Assembly (NCBI GenBank): GCA_016648135.1
Contig: JADDOH010023134.1
Location: 35,258 to 99,257, forward strand
Direction of reading: 5' to 3'
Source of the DNA: Agrypnia vestita
Taxonomy: Eukaryota > Arthropoda > Insecta > Trichoptera > Phryganeidae
Length of the DNA: 64,000 bases
How positions within the stretch are numbered: the stretch's first letter is position 1; every line of letters starts with the position of its first letter. The translations under genes were made by a program, and so were the position numbers. Below the pieces are notes generated by a model that saw only the letters and a program-made list of their open reading frames with translations, was not told the DNA's origin and made no database searches. Of the stretch, positions 1 to 11,287 are shown one piece after another.

Positions 1-245
1 TGTGTTTGAAATACCGACAACAGATGGACAAAAACCAAGTTTGGCCAAACTTCGCTGAGTAGCGCAAAAAAAACCCCTGTACACATTGGGCCAACGTCGT
101 ATTGGGTCATCCCGGCCAATGTGTACAGGGTCCGGGAACCTCGGCAGAGCGCCAACCTCGCAAAATGGCGGACAGCGATTACACATTAGCCAACGTCGGC
201 GTCGGCCAACCTCGCAAAATGGCTGACAAGCGAAAGTGATCACAC
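1..245. repeat. GC-richer dispersed-repeat patch with foldback and direct repeats
   Basis: An inverted repeat is visible, with arms at 75-92 and 114-130 that differ by one extra G. A 19-bp direct repeat (starting GCCAACCTCG) lies at 151-169 and 205-223. The patch is clearly more GC-rich than the AT-rich DNA that follows. It looks like the end of a non-autonomous mobile element, but no target duplication can be seen because the left flank is outside the window. Confidence 0.45.
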
Positions 246-980
246 ACCGAATTTCGTTTTATTATTTTGCAAGCATATTCTCTGATAGTATATCTATTGA
301 TTAAAGCAAAAAAATCAACATTTTTCAACTTGTGAAGCAGAGTAATGTTGCTCTGTTTTTAAGTAATTAAAAAAAAAATTCTATTTATTTTTTTAGGTAT
401 TTTTTTTTACTTATTTTTTTTCATTCTTTTCTTTTTTTGTATAAATAAACAAATACTTACCTACAGGTGCCTTAAGAACCAACATGTAAAAGTACTGTAA
501 TTTTTGACGGGTTTCAGCTAGTTGAATATAATTATTATTTATTAAAAATATTTTTATTCTTTGTATAATTTGTTATATTGACTATTGTATCGCCTATCGT
601 ATAAAATATGAATCGTTTTATTTTCTCTATTAATTCTATATTTTTATCCATTTTGTTCAAATATTAAAGTAAAAGCCTTTAAAGTCGTATATGTATATGT
701 ATATGTATGTAAAATAAAAAATAATTCGTATTTATTCTTTTTAGTCGGTTTGACGAAATAAACTAAAAAAAATTGAGTTGTGACTAAATGAAAGTTTTCA
801 AAATAAATTATCTGAAAAATAAAATTAATTTATTCTTTTCATAATTAATTTCTGTTCATACTAATAATTTCACGATATTTTTGACGTGAAATTTCGGTGA
901 ATTCCGAAATACGATGAAACGAACTTGAGAGACGTGCCCACGTGCAGCCTACCCGGCGTACGCCGGCAAACGGAAACTAA
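246..980. other. AT-rich stretch, nothing recognised
   Basis: Poly-A/T runs and short TATG repeats only. No open frame, RNA gene or repeat boundary that I can support. Confidence 0.6.
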
Positions 981-1101
981 AGGTAACGATACACATGCTA
1001 GTTAGTGGCATGTCACTTAGTGGCATGCTCATAAATCAACCGTCGGTTGTATGGCTAGTGGCATGCTCGTTACCAGCAATGTGCGTACACACATGCCACT
1101 A
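981..1101. repeat. Cluster of TAGTGGCATG motifs with imperfect foldback
   Basis: The decamer TAGTGGCATG occurs at 1003-1012, 1018-1027 and 1056-1065, and in reverse complement at 1092-1101. The segment is bracketed by GGTAACGA at 982 and its complement TCGTTACC at about 1067-1074, giving an imperfect inverted repeat. It is compatible with a subterminal repeat block of a small DNA transposon; a protein-binding cluster is an alternative. Confidence 0.35.
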
Positions 1102-2040
1102 ATAAGCAAGGCCTAGAGAAGGTCGATACTGCGCATGCTCACTTTAGGCCTTGTTTTACTTCCCTAAAATTCACTAATTCCTTATGTGCGAAAGAAGGCG
1201 TGGAGCTCCGTATGTAACTACCTATGTAAAGATATTGTATTCATGTATCACGAACATTTTTTTGAAAATGTGATATGTAATATGAAATATTCATTTTTTT
1301 CTCAAATATTAATTTAAACTTACATTGAGTACAATAAATTTGTAAAAATAAATGTAAAAGTCATACATTTTTCTTCGTTAAGCTTTTAACAGAATCATAT
1401 GAAATTTGTGAAATTGTTTTGCTTATCAGCCTACAGATTACGTCTATAGTTAATTTGCGTTGCCGAATCGAGAGCCATTTATTTGTTCTTCAGAGCACAT
1501 TTGAAATAGGCACCTAATTCATATATGCGTACATAAATAATGCAATACCCACTTTTGATAAAATCGTGACTATCTGTCAATTATTAAGATGCGTTAAATA
1601 AAAAAAAAAACATTTTATTACATAACTGCATATTCTATTCAGTAAGTATTTATGTATCTATTATTTACGGCTTGCGACTTCGAAAAAGAAATCAATCATC
1701 ATTTAATTCATGTCTTAAATACATTCAAATAAAAAATTATGTTTCGTACACACGCTGTAGGTACATTATCAATTACTTATTATTACAGGTACATCATGTA
1801 AGCATTAGATGGCATGATAGGCACCCAGATGTAGGGCCGCCTATAATATAAAATATTGGTAAATAAGTAAAAAAAAAATAAGCATAAATTTTGTTTATGC
1901 TTACCCTGATATGTCTGGTTAAGGTTACTGGCCATCCTTGTTAAACAAGTACACAGTTCAAACACGAAACAAGACTTGACACTAATAATTTTATAAACCA
2001 TTAACTTTTGAATTGTACATCAAAACTTATAAAAATCTCA
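1102..2040. other. AT-rich stretch, nothing recognised
   Basis: Only short spurious open frames and A/T runs are present. Confidence 0.6.
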
Positions 2041-2640
2041 CCACACACCTACTACAATGAATGTTCAAAATTTTGACCTAATTCTAAGACACAATTCCGC
2101 TCGTCTAACGCAGAATTGATGAACGCTTGGTAATGTTAGTTCACTCTCGCTGGACATCTTATTGAATGCTTCAATTATGCGACCGCGTATCTCTCCCTCA
2201 TTTGCCGAAGGTACTTACTTATATACAAGATTTTTTTCTTGCCCCCAAAGAAAAAAGTCTAGCGGTGTAAGGTCGGGCGACCTAGGAGGCCAGGGAAAAG
2301 TTCCATATTTTCCTATTTAATTCGAGCCACATTCAGCTGTTAACACCCGACGGACCTCCACCGCGGAGTGGCATGATGCTCCATGCTGAAACCACATTCC
2401 CCGAATAGTAGTAAGTGCAATATGGTTGATGGTTGATGATGCAAGTTGATGGTAAATCGTTCTGTAAGAATGCTAAATAATTAGCACTAGTCATTCTGGA
2501 TGGGAGAAAAAGTGGTCCAATTATTTTATCATCTAAGATACCAGCCCATACGTACATCGACCATCTGTGCTGAAAAGATGAGGAGCGTAGAGCACGAACA
2601 TTAATTTGGGACCAATAGACAAAACAATTATGCATAGGTA
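2041..2640 (-). pseudogene. Decayed mariner-like (DDE) transposase remnant
   Basis: The minus strand from 2635 to 2333 encodes a block containing YVWAGILDDKIIGPLFLPSR, followed by a stretch ending in a GGGPSGVNS-like segment. Further downstream, in other frames, comes DLTPLDFF-like coding (about 2260-2300) and then EIRGRIIEAFNKMSS (about 2155-2200). This order matches an insect DDE transposase family, which typically reads VWAGI...IGPFFLP...GRGGP...SPDLTPLDFFLWG...IIEAF. Several frameshifts and stops interrupt it, and the first catalytic region and most of the middle are missing. In the living family the protein cuts and joins transposon ends in the nucleus; this copy cannot. No terminal inverted repeats were identified. 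Confidence 0.6.
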
Positions 2641-2850
2641 CTTAGCACCCAAATTATATAACAACATAAAAAAAGAAATTCCACTTATTAAAACCTATCC
2701 GAAATCAAAAATCCGAATGCAGAAAAGAAATTGATAAGCTATTTATTAAAAGTTCATAAAAAAATTGTTAACTGACAATAAAAAACTTATTATGTTACTA
2801 GATTTATATTCTTTCTACATATTTATAGCACACTATTTGTTTCACGAACA

Positions 2851-2972
2851 TTATATATATATATATGTGTGTGTATATGTGTGTATGTGTATATATATGC
2901 ATATGTGTGTGCATGTGTATATATATGTATATGTGTGTGTATGTATATGTATGTGTGCATGTATATATATAT
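2851..2972. repeat. TATA/TATG/TGTG compound microsatellite
   Basis: Alternating TA, TG and TATG units lie directly upstream of the LINE 5' region. The long cysteine/valine/tyrosine-rich frames over it are an artefact of the repeat. Confidence 0.9.
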
Positions 2973-3279
2973 TCATTCATCATTCCGCTTCATAAGACCA
3001 AACCTGTCAGTCATTTAAGTGTTCCTAAACATTCAAGTGTCAAACAACCAAAATACCAATTGGATCAGTGGAGTCCTGTGTAATTCGGTAGCTCACTGCC
3101 ATATCTTAAATTGAAAGTGAATAAAACTAATTATAAACTTCACATTTCACAGTAAAAAGTCAAATAAAGTCAGTGTATAGTTATTGTTGTCAGTGCAAGC
3201 AGGTATTCCACAAAACGTCACTAGTGTATGGTAAAAATCAGGGTTATCATCCATACATAAATATATATATTATTAAAAA

Positions 3280-4005
3280 ATGGATAAACTAAAAAATTCG
3301 CAAGATTTCATCTTAAAAGCGAAGGATGCTGTAAATTCCATTGCACAAATACTCACTGACTTTGGCAACAAATTTACAAGAGAACAAATAGCAAAAGTTA
3401 TGGCAAAAACAACTAAACTGCTTGGAGCCATTGGTCACATGGCGGTTAAATGCTGCCATGGAAGGTGAACTCTCCGCTTACAAATCTATGGTCCATAATC
3501 AATCTACATCTAGTAATACAAATCTCGATATATGTGATACAATTGATGAAATTGAAGAAAGAAAAACCAGATCAAAAAACATAATTATGGTAAATGTTGA
3601 AGAAAGTCAAGCCGAAACTCAAATCCATAAAATGAATGAGGTCGCTGCCAAGGTATTCAGCGTTCTGAGCAAAATCAACAATACTGTTACCAAAGATGAA
3701 ATTAAAATATTTCGGATTGGCGCGCCAAAACCAAACAAATCTAGGCGCGCCAAAACCAAACAAATCTAGGCCACAACTAGGAAAGTTATATTAAACAATT
3801 CATAACAGGCTATATCTATCTTAAAAAATAAAAGACAAATTTCAGATAGCAGTATAAAGATATTTAATGACTTAACAATATTACAACGAAAGCAAATTTC
3901 TGCACTTCGTCAAGAAATCGCAACCAGATCTCAACACGGTGAATCAAACCTTTCTATTAAATATATTGATGGCAAACCTAAAATATTTAAACTTCACCCA
4001 AAAAA
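3280..4005 (+). pseudogene. LINE ORF1 remnant (nucleic-acid-binding protein)
   Basis: ATG at 3280 starts a 62-codon frame. After a frameshift the reading continues through ERKTRSKNIIMVNVEES, a segment typical of the start of the RRM-like core in LINE ORF1 proteins. In another frame it goes on to ILKNKRQISDSSIKIFNDLT, then QRKQISALRQEI and GESNLSIKYIDGKPKIFK, ending PKN-stop at about 4005. The last part matches the C-terminal domain pattern of CR1/L1-type ORF1 (QR..L..EL..R...GE..L.IKY..G.P.I). A perfect 25-bp tandem duplication at 3721-3745/3746-3770 shifts the frame, and a TAA follows near 3804. In active elements this protein coats element RNA; here it is broken. Confidence 0.65.
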
Positions 4006-6919
4006 CTAAAGTCAATTAAATTCTATTACCAGAATGTACGCGGAATGAAAACCAAACTTAAAGAACTAAAAACTACCTTTCCTCTTCTTTTTTTCGATGT
4101 TTTCCTCCTGACAGAAACCTGGCTTGACCAACAAATAAAAACAGAAGAACTTGGATTTTTAAATCACAATATCTATAGATGCGATAGAAACCAAGATACT
4201 AGCCATAAATCAAGAGGAGGTGGTGTACTAATAACTGTAGCAAATAAAATCATGTCATCTAAGATTCCTACAAAACACAATAATATAGAACAAGTCTTCG
4301 TCCTGATTAAAACTTCACACTGCAAAATTATCATCGGCTGTGTTTACATTCCTCCTTCATCCGATGCACAAGTATACAAGAATCATGTGGAAGACGTTGA
4401 AATTATAAGGTCAAAATATCCTGAAGCAGTTTACATTTGAACTGGTGACTACAATTTACCAAATATTAAGTGGGATATGGATGACGAAAATTATACCAAT
4501 ACACTTATGTCAGACAGCGCCCGTGAAATTTTAGACATGTCCTCTTTCTTGGCACTACCTCAAGTGAACTCAATATACAATGTCAATCATCGCTTACTGG
4601 ATCTAGTATTCTCCAGTGATTCTAAATTGTCTGTAGAAATATCAGGTGACTCACTTCTTCAAACAGACCCCCATCACCCGCCATTAGAATTTCCATTATT
4701 TGTTCATAGAGAAGGTGTTCCAAATCATAATCATAATGCTACCCCCACAAACCAGGAAGAAACATCTTTCAATTTTCGTAAAGCAGATTATGTGAGTATT
4801 AACACTCATCTTTCAAACATTGATTGGTCATTCCTCCAAAACGATGATATCGACTGGAATAACTTGTCCAATGGAAACATTAATAACGCAGCTGACCAAT
4901 TTTACAAGTCAATTTATCAAATTATAGAAAAATTTGTTCCTAGAAGCAAGCAATTTAAATCAAAATACCCTAAATGGTTTAATTATGAGCTAATTAATTT
5001 GACAAATCTTAAAAAATCTGCCCACAAAATATACAAAGAAAGTCGAAACCTGTGCGATTACACTGAATTTACTAGATTGAGGAAGCAATGTACCGCTCTC
5101 TCAAAACTGTGTTTCAATAACTATGTAAATAATATTGAGAAAAATATACAAAACAACACAAAAAATTTTTGGAAATACACAAATTCATTGAGAAAAAATG
5201 ATACTGATATACCAAATACAATGTACCTCAATAATGTCGTAGGAAACAACATAAATGAAATAACAAACATGTTCGCAGATTTCTTTAAAAGCGTATACGA
5301 TAGTGCCTCTGTGTCTGATAATTATATACCGAATGTTGAGGTTTCTGATCAAATAAATATATCTAATGTCCATATTAATCAAGGTGAGATTTTAACTCTA
5401 ATTAAACAACTGGATCACATTAAAAGCGCTGGACCAGACAGGATATCACAAATATTCCTGATAAATTGTGTTGATCATCTCTCCTATCCGTTATATCTCT
5501 TATTTAACTTATCTTTGAGTACAGGCTGCTATCCTGATGTCTGGAAAAGTAGCTTCCTGATGCCAATTTTCAAAAAGGGTGTTAAAAGTGATATCAAAAA
5601 CTATAGACCTATTTGTATTCAATCATCAATACCAAAACTCTTTGAAAAACTCTTACTGAATAATATAATGTACCAAATGAAACCCGTAATATCACCTTTC
5701 CAACATGGTTTTTTCTCAGGTAGGTCAACAGCTACTAATTTATTACTGTATGAAAATTACATATCCAATGAACTGGGAAAGGGAAACCAGGTAGACTCAA
5801 TCTATACAGATTTCTCTAAAGCATTTGACAAAGTGTCACATCTTATATTGATGGATAAACTCCAAAGATTGGGCATTCATGGTAAATTATTACAATGGTT
5901 AGGTAGCTATCTATGCAATAGAAGCCTTTCGGTAAAGATTAACTCTTCATTATCAGAAGAATTCATTGCTTTGAGTGGAGTCCCGCAGGGCTCACACCTC
6001 GGACCAATCCTGTTCATCCTTTTTATAAATGACATTGCTGACATTTTTGATGATGTACAATTTCTGATATTTGCCGATGACTTGAAAATATTTAGATCAG
6101 TGAAAAGTATGTCCGATTGTATGAAACTACAATCAAATTTGGATTCCCTGTTCAAATGGTGTACCAACAATCAACTTCATCTAAATATCTCAATCTATTA
6201 CAATCTATTACTTTTACAAAAAAAAAGATTCCTATTAAATTCACCTACGAAATTAGTGATGTAAACCTTTTGTTGAGGAGATAAGTGATCTGGGAGTAAT
6301 TTTTGATGCTAAATTATCATTCATTCCCCACATTGACTTGATAACTAATAAAGGTCTCAAAATGTTGGGATTTGTTTTAAGAACTGCGCAAAACTTTACA
6401 GACCTGCGCACTTATAAAGTCCTCTACACTTCTCTTGTCAGACCTCAGGTTGAATATAACTCGATCATTTGGTCTCCTCACTATGTTAATCATTCAACGG
6501 CAATTGAACGAGTCCAAAAAAAATATTTAAGATTTATTAATTACAAATTAAATATACGCTTGGAAGATATCAATTATGAATATCTCCTTAGTTATTTACA
6601 ACTTTTAAACTTGTCTGTGAGACGTACTGTAACAGACCTATTATTTCTTTATAGGATCGTAAATAGTTTGATTGATTGCCCCCAGATTAGTAGTCTGATC
6701 GACTTATATGCTCCATCGAGGTCATCAAGACACAGTGCATTATTCTATTATAGTGGAAGTGTCAGAACTAATGCATTAGCAAACTCTGTAATTCCCAGAT
6801 TACACTCATTAGGGAATGAGCATGCAGAGGCAGCTGACATTTTTGCTGATAGTATAACTGTTTATAGGACAAAGCTGATACAATTGTTTACATCCCAACA
6901 AAATGGAAATGGACAATAA
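4006..6919 (+). pseudogene. LINE ORF2: endonuclease plus reverse transcriptase, broken
   Basis: An apurinic-like endonuclease domain comes first: YYQNVRGMKTKL, LLTETWLD, RGGGVLI, GCVYIPPS, and, just after an in-frame TGA at 4438-4440, TGDYNLPNIKWD. The reverse transcriptase follows: KNYRPICIQSSIPKLFEKL, FQHGFFSGRSTATNLL, YTDFSKAFDKVSH, SGVPQGSHLGPILFILFINDI and FADDLKIF, the catalytic aspartate pair. After frameshifts between about 6190 and 6290, the frame at 6338-6919 carries the thumb/C-terminal region (LVRPQVEYNSIIWSP, IERVQKKYLRFINY). The FSKAFD and FADD motifs place it in the CR1/Jockey group. The enzyme nicks the target and copies element RNA into DNA. Only one stop and about two frameshifts separate it from an open frame of over 900 codons. 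Confidence 0.85.
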
Positions 6920-7247
6920 ATCTTTCAATTTTACCTATTATTTTACTATTACTATTAATTTTACTATTATTATTTATTATTATTATTACTACTATTATTA
7001 TTTCTACCTTTAACTTTATTATTATTTTATCTTATGTTTTTATGTTTTTCTGTATTATTATTATTATTATTATTAACTTTTAACTATTATTATTGTAACT
7101 TTTAACTGTATTTTAATTTTAACTGTCTTATGTTATTTGAAAAAAAAATTATTCTGTATATTGTAAAAGCCCATAAGGACGTTTAATAAATAAATAAATA
7201 AACAAATAAATAAATAAATATTCATAATTTTTATAATAAAAATCTTA

Positions 7248-8782
7248 AAAAAACTAACCCATAAAAACCAAGCTTTTATTATAGGTACTCCCTTTCTCAT
7301 TTACTGGTGGAAACTGGTTTGGCGCTTAACCTACGCGTTGTGCTTCGGTCGGGCGACGCTACGAAAGGGAGTAATAAAAAATTTCCGAAAATCCAAAATT
7401 ATACTATAATTAGGTTTAGTGTCTACCAGATGCGTCGCAATCTCTTCAAAAAACTGAGAAAGTTGTATGAAAAAACCATTCAAAACTTCTAAAAATCCAA
7501 ATTTATTCTATACTTATTAATTTTTTTTAACGAAAATTTGATAGATCTTTTTGATCGTCGCCACGAGTCTGCTTGCAAACTTTCAGCTCGATTGGATCAC
7601 GGGAAAAGGGTTAAAAATCGATCCAAAATTTTTGCTTCAATCAGACAGACAGACGCTACGAGTTAATATAAAGGGAGTAAAAATACGATTCCATTAAAAC
7701 GCGATATGACTTCACTGTGCAGGAAATATAGATAAAGCATAATATTCTATGGCAGTGTTTCCCAAACCGTGGGTCGCGACCCACTTGTGGGTCGCAGTCA
7801 CAACACCGCGCATCACGTCTCATCCGGGTCGTGTCGTGTTTATTATAGATAACGAAGTGCATCCAGATATCAATGTAGTGTCTGCAATTTTCACTCATTT
7901 AACAGAGTTGAAAAATAACTTTAACGCCAACTTCGAAGAAGAGATGAAAAAGTGCAACAGGATTAACTGGATTTAAAATCCATTTCAAGATAACATACCG
8001 ACTGAAATATCAACAAAAGCAAGTGAAGAGCTTATTGATTTATCAGAAGATACATCGCTGAAAAATACTTTTTGACCAAAATTGAAGTCGACGCGATTAT
8101 ACTTGGACATTTTTCTTTTTGGACGTGTCGGATTCACTGCAATTAAGTGACTAAAATTGAAGTCAACGCTAATGCTATTATAACAAAAAAAGGCAACAAA
8201 TTCACCCTTCCCATTAAAATATTACATATTAACATTTTTCGTAATTAAAAATTTCGATTATATTTGAAGGTTTTTCTTTTTTTCTTAATTGAACAGTTTT
8301 GCGTATTGGGTAACAATATGAATTGGGAAAATGCGAGGCAGGAGGTGGGTTCCGAATGTTTTTTTTTGGTGGGTCCCGGTCACGTCAACTTTAGGAACCA
8401 CTGTTCTACGGTGTTTGTTACTGTTATTTTCTGTAGTCACTGTTCGTCTTCGCTTTGTTTTTACTCCGTTTCTTTTAACTCGTAGCGTCTGCGGTTTGTT
8501 GTCTGCCAGAAAAACTTTGGATCGATTTTTAACCCGTTTCCGTGATCCAATTGAGGTGAAACGTATTATCGTGGCGACGATAAAAATGATCTAACAATTT
8601 TTCGTTTAAAAAAAATAATAATTATAGTAGGTATAATTTTGGATTTTTCGAAATTTTAATAGTTTTTTCAAATTGGAATCAATACAAATGAGTAATGATC
8701 TCGACGCTTGCAGTAGGCATGAAATCTGATTCAATGAGAAAGGCAGTATAATAAAAACTTGGTTTTTATGAGTTAGTCTTTT
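7248..8782. mobile_element. Long-inverted-repeat DNA element, interrupted by a hAT insertion
   Basis: The left arm (about 7248-7686) and right arm (about 8453-8782, inverted) share the terminal CATAAAAACCAAG, then TTTATTATA, CTTTCTCATT, AATCCAAAATTATAC, ATCGTCGCCACGA, AATTGGATCACGG, GGTTAAAAATCGATCCAAA and CAGACGCTACGAGTTAA. The left arm carries roughly 100 extra bases. The core between the arms is largely occupied by a younger hAT at 7753-8403. No transposase is encoded by the outer element, so it is a non-autonomous foldback/MITE-like element. A related right arm recurs at about 36,150-37,345. Confidence 0.7.
7753..8403 (+). mobile_element. hAT element (Charlie-like) with 8-bp target duplication
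   Basis: The left end begins CAGTGTTTCCCAAAC and the right end finishes with the complement of CAGTGGTTCCTAAA. Flanks TTCTATGG (7745-7752) and TTCTACGG (8404-8411) form an 8-bp target duplication with one mismatch, the hAT signature. Inside, the plus frame near 7870-8090 reads HLTELKNNF, then INWI, stop, NPF, then EELIDLSED and SLKNTF. This is the C-terminal part of a ZBED/SCAND3-like hAT transposase. The element is internally deleted and non-functional. It sits inside the long inverted-repeat element and is therefore younger than it. Confidence 0.8.
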
Positions 8783-11030
8783 ACTCGTATTTGTTTGGTA
8801 TTTATATAAAATTTTTGCGATGTTTGTAACCTATTTTAATAAATTAACTCTCTAAGAACACATTTAAAATAATGGAGGTTGGATCTTCACAAGGAAAATC
8901 TGATAAATTACCGAAAATTAATGCCTCAATGTTGGTTTCATTTTTCTCTAACATTATCGGGAGTTTTCAGGGATGAATTTCTACTTTTGGGTAGGATACA
9001 ATATCTACAAAACTTTTCCCACACATTATGGACGCACTGTACAAAAAACTCGGCTTGTTTTGTAAAAAAACGGATGAACGTCTAAATACGCGAATGTGCT
9101 GTTACGTGTCGACATAAAAATTGACGCTTGACGTCACCTGCGAAAATAAGTGTTTTAGCGGGAATATAAATGGTGATTTTCTAAACCGTTTTTTATATTA
9201 TATTAAAAAAATCTTTTTCATAAACGTATTTTCTAAACCAAAGTAAAGATTTATCTATTAAAAAAAATAAAAAATTAACCTATTAAGATATGTACCTACC
9301 TACTTGATTTTTGTACTCCTTCACTCAATCTGAAGAATACTTGAAGTAAGCTAATTGCTTGAAAAAAGCTAATTGAAGACATGTATGGCTTCCCAATTTC
9401 CTTAATGTCGAAGCTTCGTAAACAAGATCGGTTCCCAGCGGCGCGGGCGCGGCGGGTTAGAGATATTCAAAAATATACAAATAGGAAGAACAAAATATTT
9501 ATTATTTATTGATTCATGTTTGCTTAGTACAGCTATTCGGCCAGTTGAATTTCAATAACGTTGCCTCAAGGCATCAGCCTTACACATATATGAAAATAGT
9601 ACAATAAAAATGCGGAAATATATAAAATAGGGCTTGACAAATAATGTTTAAACTAAGGATTAAATAAGGTCGGTGGAAAAATTCCTCAACAAATAAAGGT
9701 CGTAGAAAAATGATGTGTATATCTGTCCAATATTTGAAATATAACTTTTAGGAATAAGGTAGGGAAAAAAATTAAACACATAAAAACCCGTAGGTAGGGT
9801 AGGTATGGGTAATGAACGGAGTAGAAACGGTAGGGGAAAAAATAAACAGATTAAAAACCAAAAAAAAAAATACAAACACATGACAACTAATTCGAAAAAA
9901 TACATATAGTCGCGTACAGATGCATAACACTAAAATACAATATTTAAAGTATAAAACAATAGAATTTAATAGGAAAATAATTACAAACACAAAAAATTAA
10001 AAACTTTAAAAACAGGGTGTTCACTTAATCCGAGATAACACTAATCCAAAATTTACACACACTCCAAATTATTAAAATGAAAAAAAAAACACACACAGTT
10101 ATATGAAACGAAAGTTCAATATTGAGCATATAAAAAGAGAATAAACAAATAAGTCCAGAAAACAACAATTAGGTGCCTATTTACATTAACAATTAAACTC
10201 GCGGCGCGCTCTGTCATTTGTATCAAAGTAAAAACGCTATTGAAAGGGATTCCCGAAATTTCGCGTTTCTTGATGTTCACAATTTCGCTACTCTTCGTGT
10301 TCTAAGATGGAAGAACATTCTCAAGCGCATCAGCAGGCCATAACCCGGGGTCGCGATCCTTAGTAATGAGAAAACCAACTGGGGAAGAGAAGTCCACTGC
10401 AATTTCAAATGAAATAGACACACAAATAAAGTGTATCTATTATCGCCTTCGCACTGTCAAAGCTGGAGTTTATAAACATACAATACCTACTATTTTCCTT
10501 ACAATTACAAGTTTTTTTTTAACTTTACATTTTTAAAAATAATATTTTTCTAGTGTTAATGTGAGTCATTTATTATTTTAGAAAATCTACATCATCTAAA
10601 AAAATATTTTATTTTTTAAAATCTCTTCATATTAGAAAAAAATAACTTAATCGATTTAGGTAAATATTGTTCCGTAAATAATCTTTAATTCGTGGCAATG
10701 TGAAAAAAACCTTTCTCCTCGGCAGGAGATTGGAGATCCTCACAGGTATATTGAGAAAAAAAATGCAAAGAAATAAAATGAGGTAACTAAAACCCTCCTA
10801 GGATCTCATGAAGCCTACTGAAATATCAATAAACTTACTTTTATGTAATAATAATACTGAGAAACCAGTTATATTTTTTATTAAAAAAAGTTTTTTTATA
10901 ACATAAAAAATGTTTTAAATTTTATGTGCGCCATTGACGTTCCAATGGATCGTTAATTCAATTTCCGTTTGTTATTTTTTTGTCATGGTTTTGTAAAAAT
11001 CGTTTTCTGAACAAGTGAATGTTCTTTAAT
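8783..11030. other. Mostly unrecognised AT-rich DNA, possible LINE 3' end near 9.48-9.6 kb
   Basis: A minus-strand segment around 9480-9600 ends in AATAAATAATAAATA-like sequence after GCCTTGAGGCAAC, which could be the 3' end of a degraded LINE on the minus strand. Another GC-moderate patch at 10,240-10,400 has no recognisable coding. Nothing else can be supported. Confidence 0.35.
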
Positions 11031-11041
11031 ATGTTTCGTAG

Positions 11042-11049
11042 TATAAAAG
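11042..11049 (+). promoter_or_regulatory. TATA box of the 11.1-kb exon
   Basis: TATAAAAG lies about 31 bp before an initiator-like TCACAGT (A at 11,073) and 60 bp before the ATG at 11,102. This is ordinary spacing for an insect TATA promoter with a short leader. Confidence 0.45.
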
Positions 11050-11101
11050 CCAAGTTCTATCTAGGGATGGTCACAGTTGTTCACCAGGACTAGGAGCAAC
11101 A

Positions 11102-11287
11102 ATGGCGAATCTATCGGTTGCTTGTTTCCTCATTATCTTGGTTGCTCTGCCTGCCAGATTCTCCAGGGGGCACATTACAGAGATCATGGTGGACGAAGAT
11201 GGTATTGGAGGTGGAAGGAGTAACTCTATTGAGGCCAGTCCAGCTGAAGACGCGGTAGCGTCTATACCCTGTCACGTGGAATTCCAG
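11102..11287 (+). CDS. Putative first coding exon of a small secreted protein
   Basis: From ATG 11,102 the frame begins MANLSVACFLIILVALPARF, a clear signal peptide: short N-region, 12-15 residue hydrophobic core, small residues before a likely cut near SRG. The exported part starts HITEIMVDEDGIGGGRSN, is acidic, and reaches one cysteine (IPCHVEFQ). At 11,287 the codons GAA TTC CAG are followed by GTATTT, a usable phase-0 splice donor; without splicing the frame stops four codons later. A TATA box and initiator-like site sit at the right distance upstream. I do not recognise the family and could not find exon 2 with confidence, so it may be a relic. It is the best candidate host gene here, secreted if real. 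Confidence 0.4.

Larger units (their letters stand above)
2973..7220 (+). mobile_element. CR1/Jockey-group non-LTR retrotransposon, nearly full length
   Basis: The order is 5' UTR-like sequence, ORF1 remnant (3280-4005), ORF2 with endonuclease and reverse transcriptase (4006-6919), an ATT-rich 3' UTR, and a TAAA-type tail at about 7187-7220 after the sequence CCATAAGGACG. This is the layout of a CR1-like LINE that transposes by target-primed reverse transcription. The left limit is set just after the microsatellite and is uncertain; I found no target-site duplication. Damage is modest (one in-frame stop and frameshifts near 6.2 kb in ORF2, a short duplication in ORF1), so the copy is inactive but not ancient. 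Confidence 0.8.

Noticed and set aside
2765..3083. Cysteine/tyrosine/valine-rich small frames
   Set aside because: Translation of the TATG/TG microsatellite.
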